From Thermoanaerobaculia bacterium (lineage in GTDB: Bacteria > Acidobacteriota > Thermoanaerobaculia > Gp7-AA8), in assembly GCA_023700825.1 (NCBI GenBank), contig JAMPYE010000259.1, forward strand, positions 1 through 6,390: a DNA stretch of 6,390 nt. Direction: 5' to 3'. The notes below the pieces were generated by a model. The model was not told the origin of the DNA and searched no databases. It worked only from the letters and a program-made list of their open reading frames with translations. Shown in pieces: positions 5,495 to 6,390 of this stretch. Position numbers and translations under genes: made by a program. Within the stretch, counting starts at the first letter, position 1. Every line of letters begins with the position of its first letter.

Positions 5495-6166
5495 ATGTCG
5501 AAGGTCAGAACGGCACGTCGCGACGACCCGAACGATCGCGTCCTCGACGCCGCGGCGGCGCTGTTCCGGGCCAGGGGGTTCGCGGCCACGACCGTACGGG
5601 AGATCGCTGCTGCCGCGGGGATTCTCCCCGGCAGCCTCCACTATCGCTTCGCGACGAAGGAGTCACTGCTCATTGCGTTGATGGAGAGAGCCGTGGACCA
5701 TGCGACCGCTGCCGTGCGCGACGCGGTCGCAGGCTGTCGCGATCCGCTCGAGCGCCTGCGGCTGGGCCTGTGCGCGCACATGCGCATTCTCCTTTCCGGC
5801 GACGACGCCATCTACGTCCTCCTCTATGAGTGGCGATCGCTCACCGGCGGGCCGCGCGAGGACATGGTCCGGTTGCGCGACCGTTACGAAGCGTTCTGGG
5901 ACGGGTTGCTCCATCGCGCGGCCGGGGCGGGCTGCCTCCGCGACGGAGTGGATCTGAGTCTGCTGCGACTGTTCAGCTTTGGCGCGATCAACTGGGCCGC
6001 GCAGTGGTACTCGCCGGAAGGGAGACGGACCCCCGACCAGATCGCCGATGCGTTCTGGACGTTCGCCGGGCTGGGAGTCCTGAGCGACAATGCCCGTTCC
6101 GGAAACATCACCGAGATCGCGGGGTCCTTGGCAGCCCCGGGGGCTTTGCGAAACGAGGAGCCATGA
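5495..6166 (+). CDS. TetR/AcrR-family transcriptional regulator, KstR2-like C-terminal region
   Basis: This is a 223-residue DNA-binding regulator. The N-terminal TetR helix-turn-helix covers about residues 12-58, with TVREIAAAAG (33-42) and the recognition segment GSLHYRF (46-52) followed by KESLL. The ligand-binding domain fills the rest. Its NWAAQWYSPEGRRTP stretch (166-180) resembles the NW...WY.P.G pattern of KstR2-type regulators, some of which bind acyl-CoA-like ligands; the true ligand here is unknown. A good Shine-Dalgarno fixes the start, and a perfect palindrome 24 bp upstream is a likely self-operator. The gene is divergent from the patatin gene. It is followed without a gap by a tiny ORF and a hotdog thioesterase in the same direction, so it probably heads an operon for lipid or acyl-CoA metabolism. 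The last 20 or so residues are probably disordered. Confidence 0.92.
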   Translation: MSKVRTARRDDPNDRVLDAAAALFRARGFAATTVREIAAAAGILPGSLHYRFATKESLLIALMERAVDHATAAVRDAVAGCRDPLERLRLGLCAHMRILLSGDDAIYVLLYEWRSLTGGPREDMVRLRDRYEAFWDGLLHRAAGAGCLRDGVDLSLLRLFSFGAINWAAQWYSPEGRRTPDQIADAFWTFAGLGVLSDNARSGNITEIAGSLAAPGALRNEEP

Positions 6167-6219
6167 TGAATCCACTTGAAGTCGTATGGTCGCCGTTCAT
6201 GACGGGGGGACGCGGGTGA
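6163..6219 (+). CDS. Tiny ORF (17-18 aa) overlapping both neighbours, possible coupling peptide
   Basis: The ORF encodes MMNPLEVVWSPFMTGGRG. Its first ATG overlaps the TetR stop (6163-6166), and its TGA overlaps the thioesterase GTG (6216-6219). GAGGAG at 6155-6160 is a near-perfect Shine-Dalgarno, best spaced (5 nt) for the second ATG at 6166. Nothing else in the neighbourhood explains that ribosome site. It could be a true small protein, a leader that couples translation of regulator and enzyme, or a remnant of a deleted gene. No family is recognised. Confidence 0.35.
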   Translation: MMNPLEVVWSPFMTGGRG

Positions 6220-6390
6220 GCACGAAGACCACCGCCGGCTCCGACGACCTGGTACCGCTCGATCCAATCAGCGCGGCCGGCCTGCGTCGCTCATTCGTCT
6301 CCGGCGACCCGGATGGCCAGCGTCTGAGGGTCCATTACTTCCGGGGGAGCGACGGGCGGCTTGCCGCCGACGTCTGGTTTGGGCCCGGCA
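6216..6390 (+). CDS. PaaI-like hotdog-fold thioesterase, N-terminal part (cut by window end)
   Basis: Fifty-eight codons are visible from GTG 6216, preceded by a G-rich ribosome site (GGGGGGA at 6204-6210, 5 nt spacing). The translation ends in RLAADVWFGPG at the window edge. In PaaI-type acyl-CoA thioesterases a strand of this form is followed by the conserved GPP.H.HGG catalytic segment, which would begin just past the window, so the active site cannot be checked here. Such enzymes hydrolyse small or medium acyl-CoA thioesters in the cytoplasm. The start overlaps the stop of the tiny ORF, placing it in the TetR operon. The hotdog assignment rests on a short resemblance and is moderate. Confidence 0.6.
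   Translation, partial: MSTKTTAGSDDLVPLDPISAAGLRRSFVSGDPDGQRLRVHYFRGSDGRLAADVWFGPG

Noticed and set aside
5291..5641. Upstream extension of the patatin reading frame to 5641
   Set aside because: It runs antisense through the well-supported TetR start, is Arg/Gly/Asp-rich low complexity, and adds 117 residues before the usual N terminus of the family.
1..6390. CRISPR array, insertion-sequence ends or tandem repeats
   Set aside because: No regularly spaced direct repeats, no transposase and no terminal inverted repeats with target duplications were seen.

Overview
The window is GC-rich bacterial DNA with tightly packed genes, several joined by 4-base ATGA/GTGA stop/start overlaps. No single gene fixes the taxon. 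A Gram-negative, proteobacterium-like host is a reasonable guess from the patatin/TetR/thioesterase cluster, but it is only a guess.

Left part (1-3773) looks like one end of an integrated mobile element. The last 27 codons of an unidentified membrane protein overlap the start of a membrane-anchored HerA/VirD4-type ATPase (82-1632). That gene overlaps the start of a tyrosine recombinase (1629-2663). All three genes are read rightward and appear translationally coupled. A second, full-length, catalytically complete tyrosine recombinase (3773-2667, minus strand) converges on the first with only 3 bp between the stop codons. The two recombinases are diverged paralogues. No relaxase, replication gene or transposase is visible here.

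Junction (3774-3987): a minus-strand sequence matches the 5' half of a tRNA-Pro with anticodon GGG (acceptor strand, D arm, 5' anticodon stem and loop). It stops matching a tRNA just past the anticodon stem. The anticodon loop lies in a perfect 9-bp inverted repeat with a 9-nt centre, the geometry expected of a tyrosine-recombinase core site. I read this as the probable right end of the element, at the tRNA anticodon loop. A shorter gapped copy of the same tRNA half lies directly upstream of the second recombinase.

Right part (3988-6390) looks chromosomal. It holds a 118-aa protein of unknown function, a strong hairpin between convergent gene ends, and a minus-strand patatin-like lipid acyl hydrolase. 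Divergent from the hydrolase is a TetR-family regulator with a C-terminal part resembling KstR2-type regulators. A tiny coupled ORF follows, then the start of a PaaI-like hotdog thioesterase cut by the window end. A perfect 16-bp palindrome in the divergent intergenic region is the best candidate operator. Together these genes suggest a small, ligand-regulated lipid or acyl-CoA module: the patatin would release fatty acids, the thioesterase would hydrolyse acyl-CoA, and the TetR protein would sense an acyl or acyl-CoA ligand. That functional link is inferred from gene order and family resemblance.
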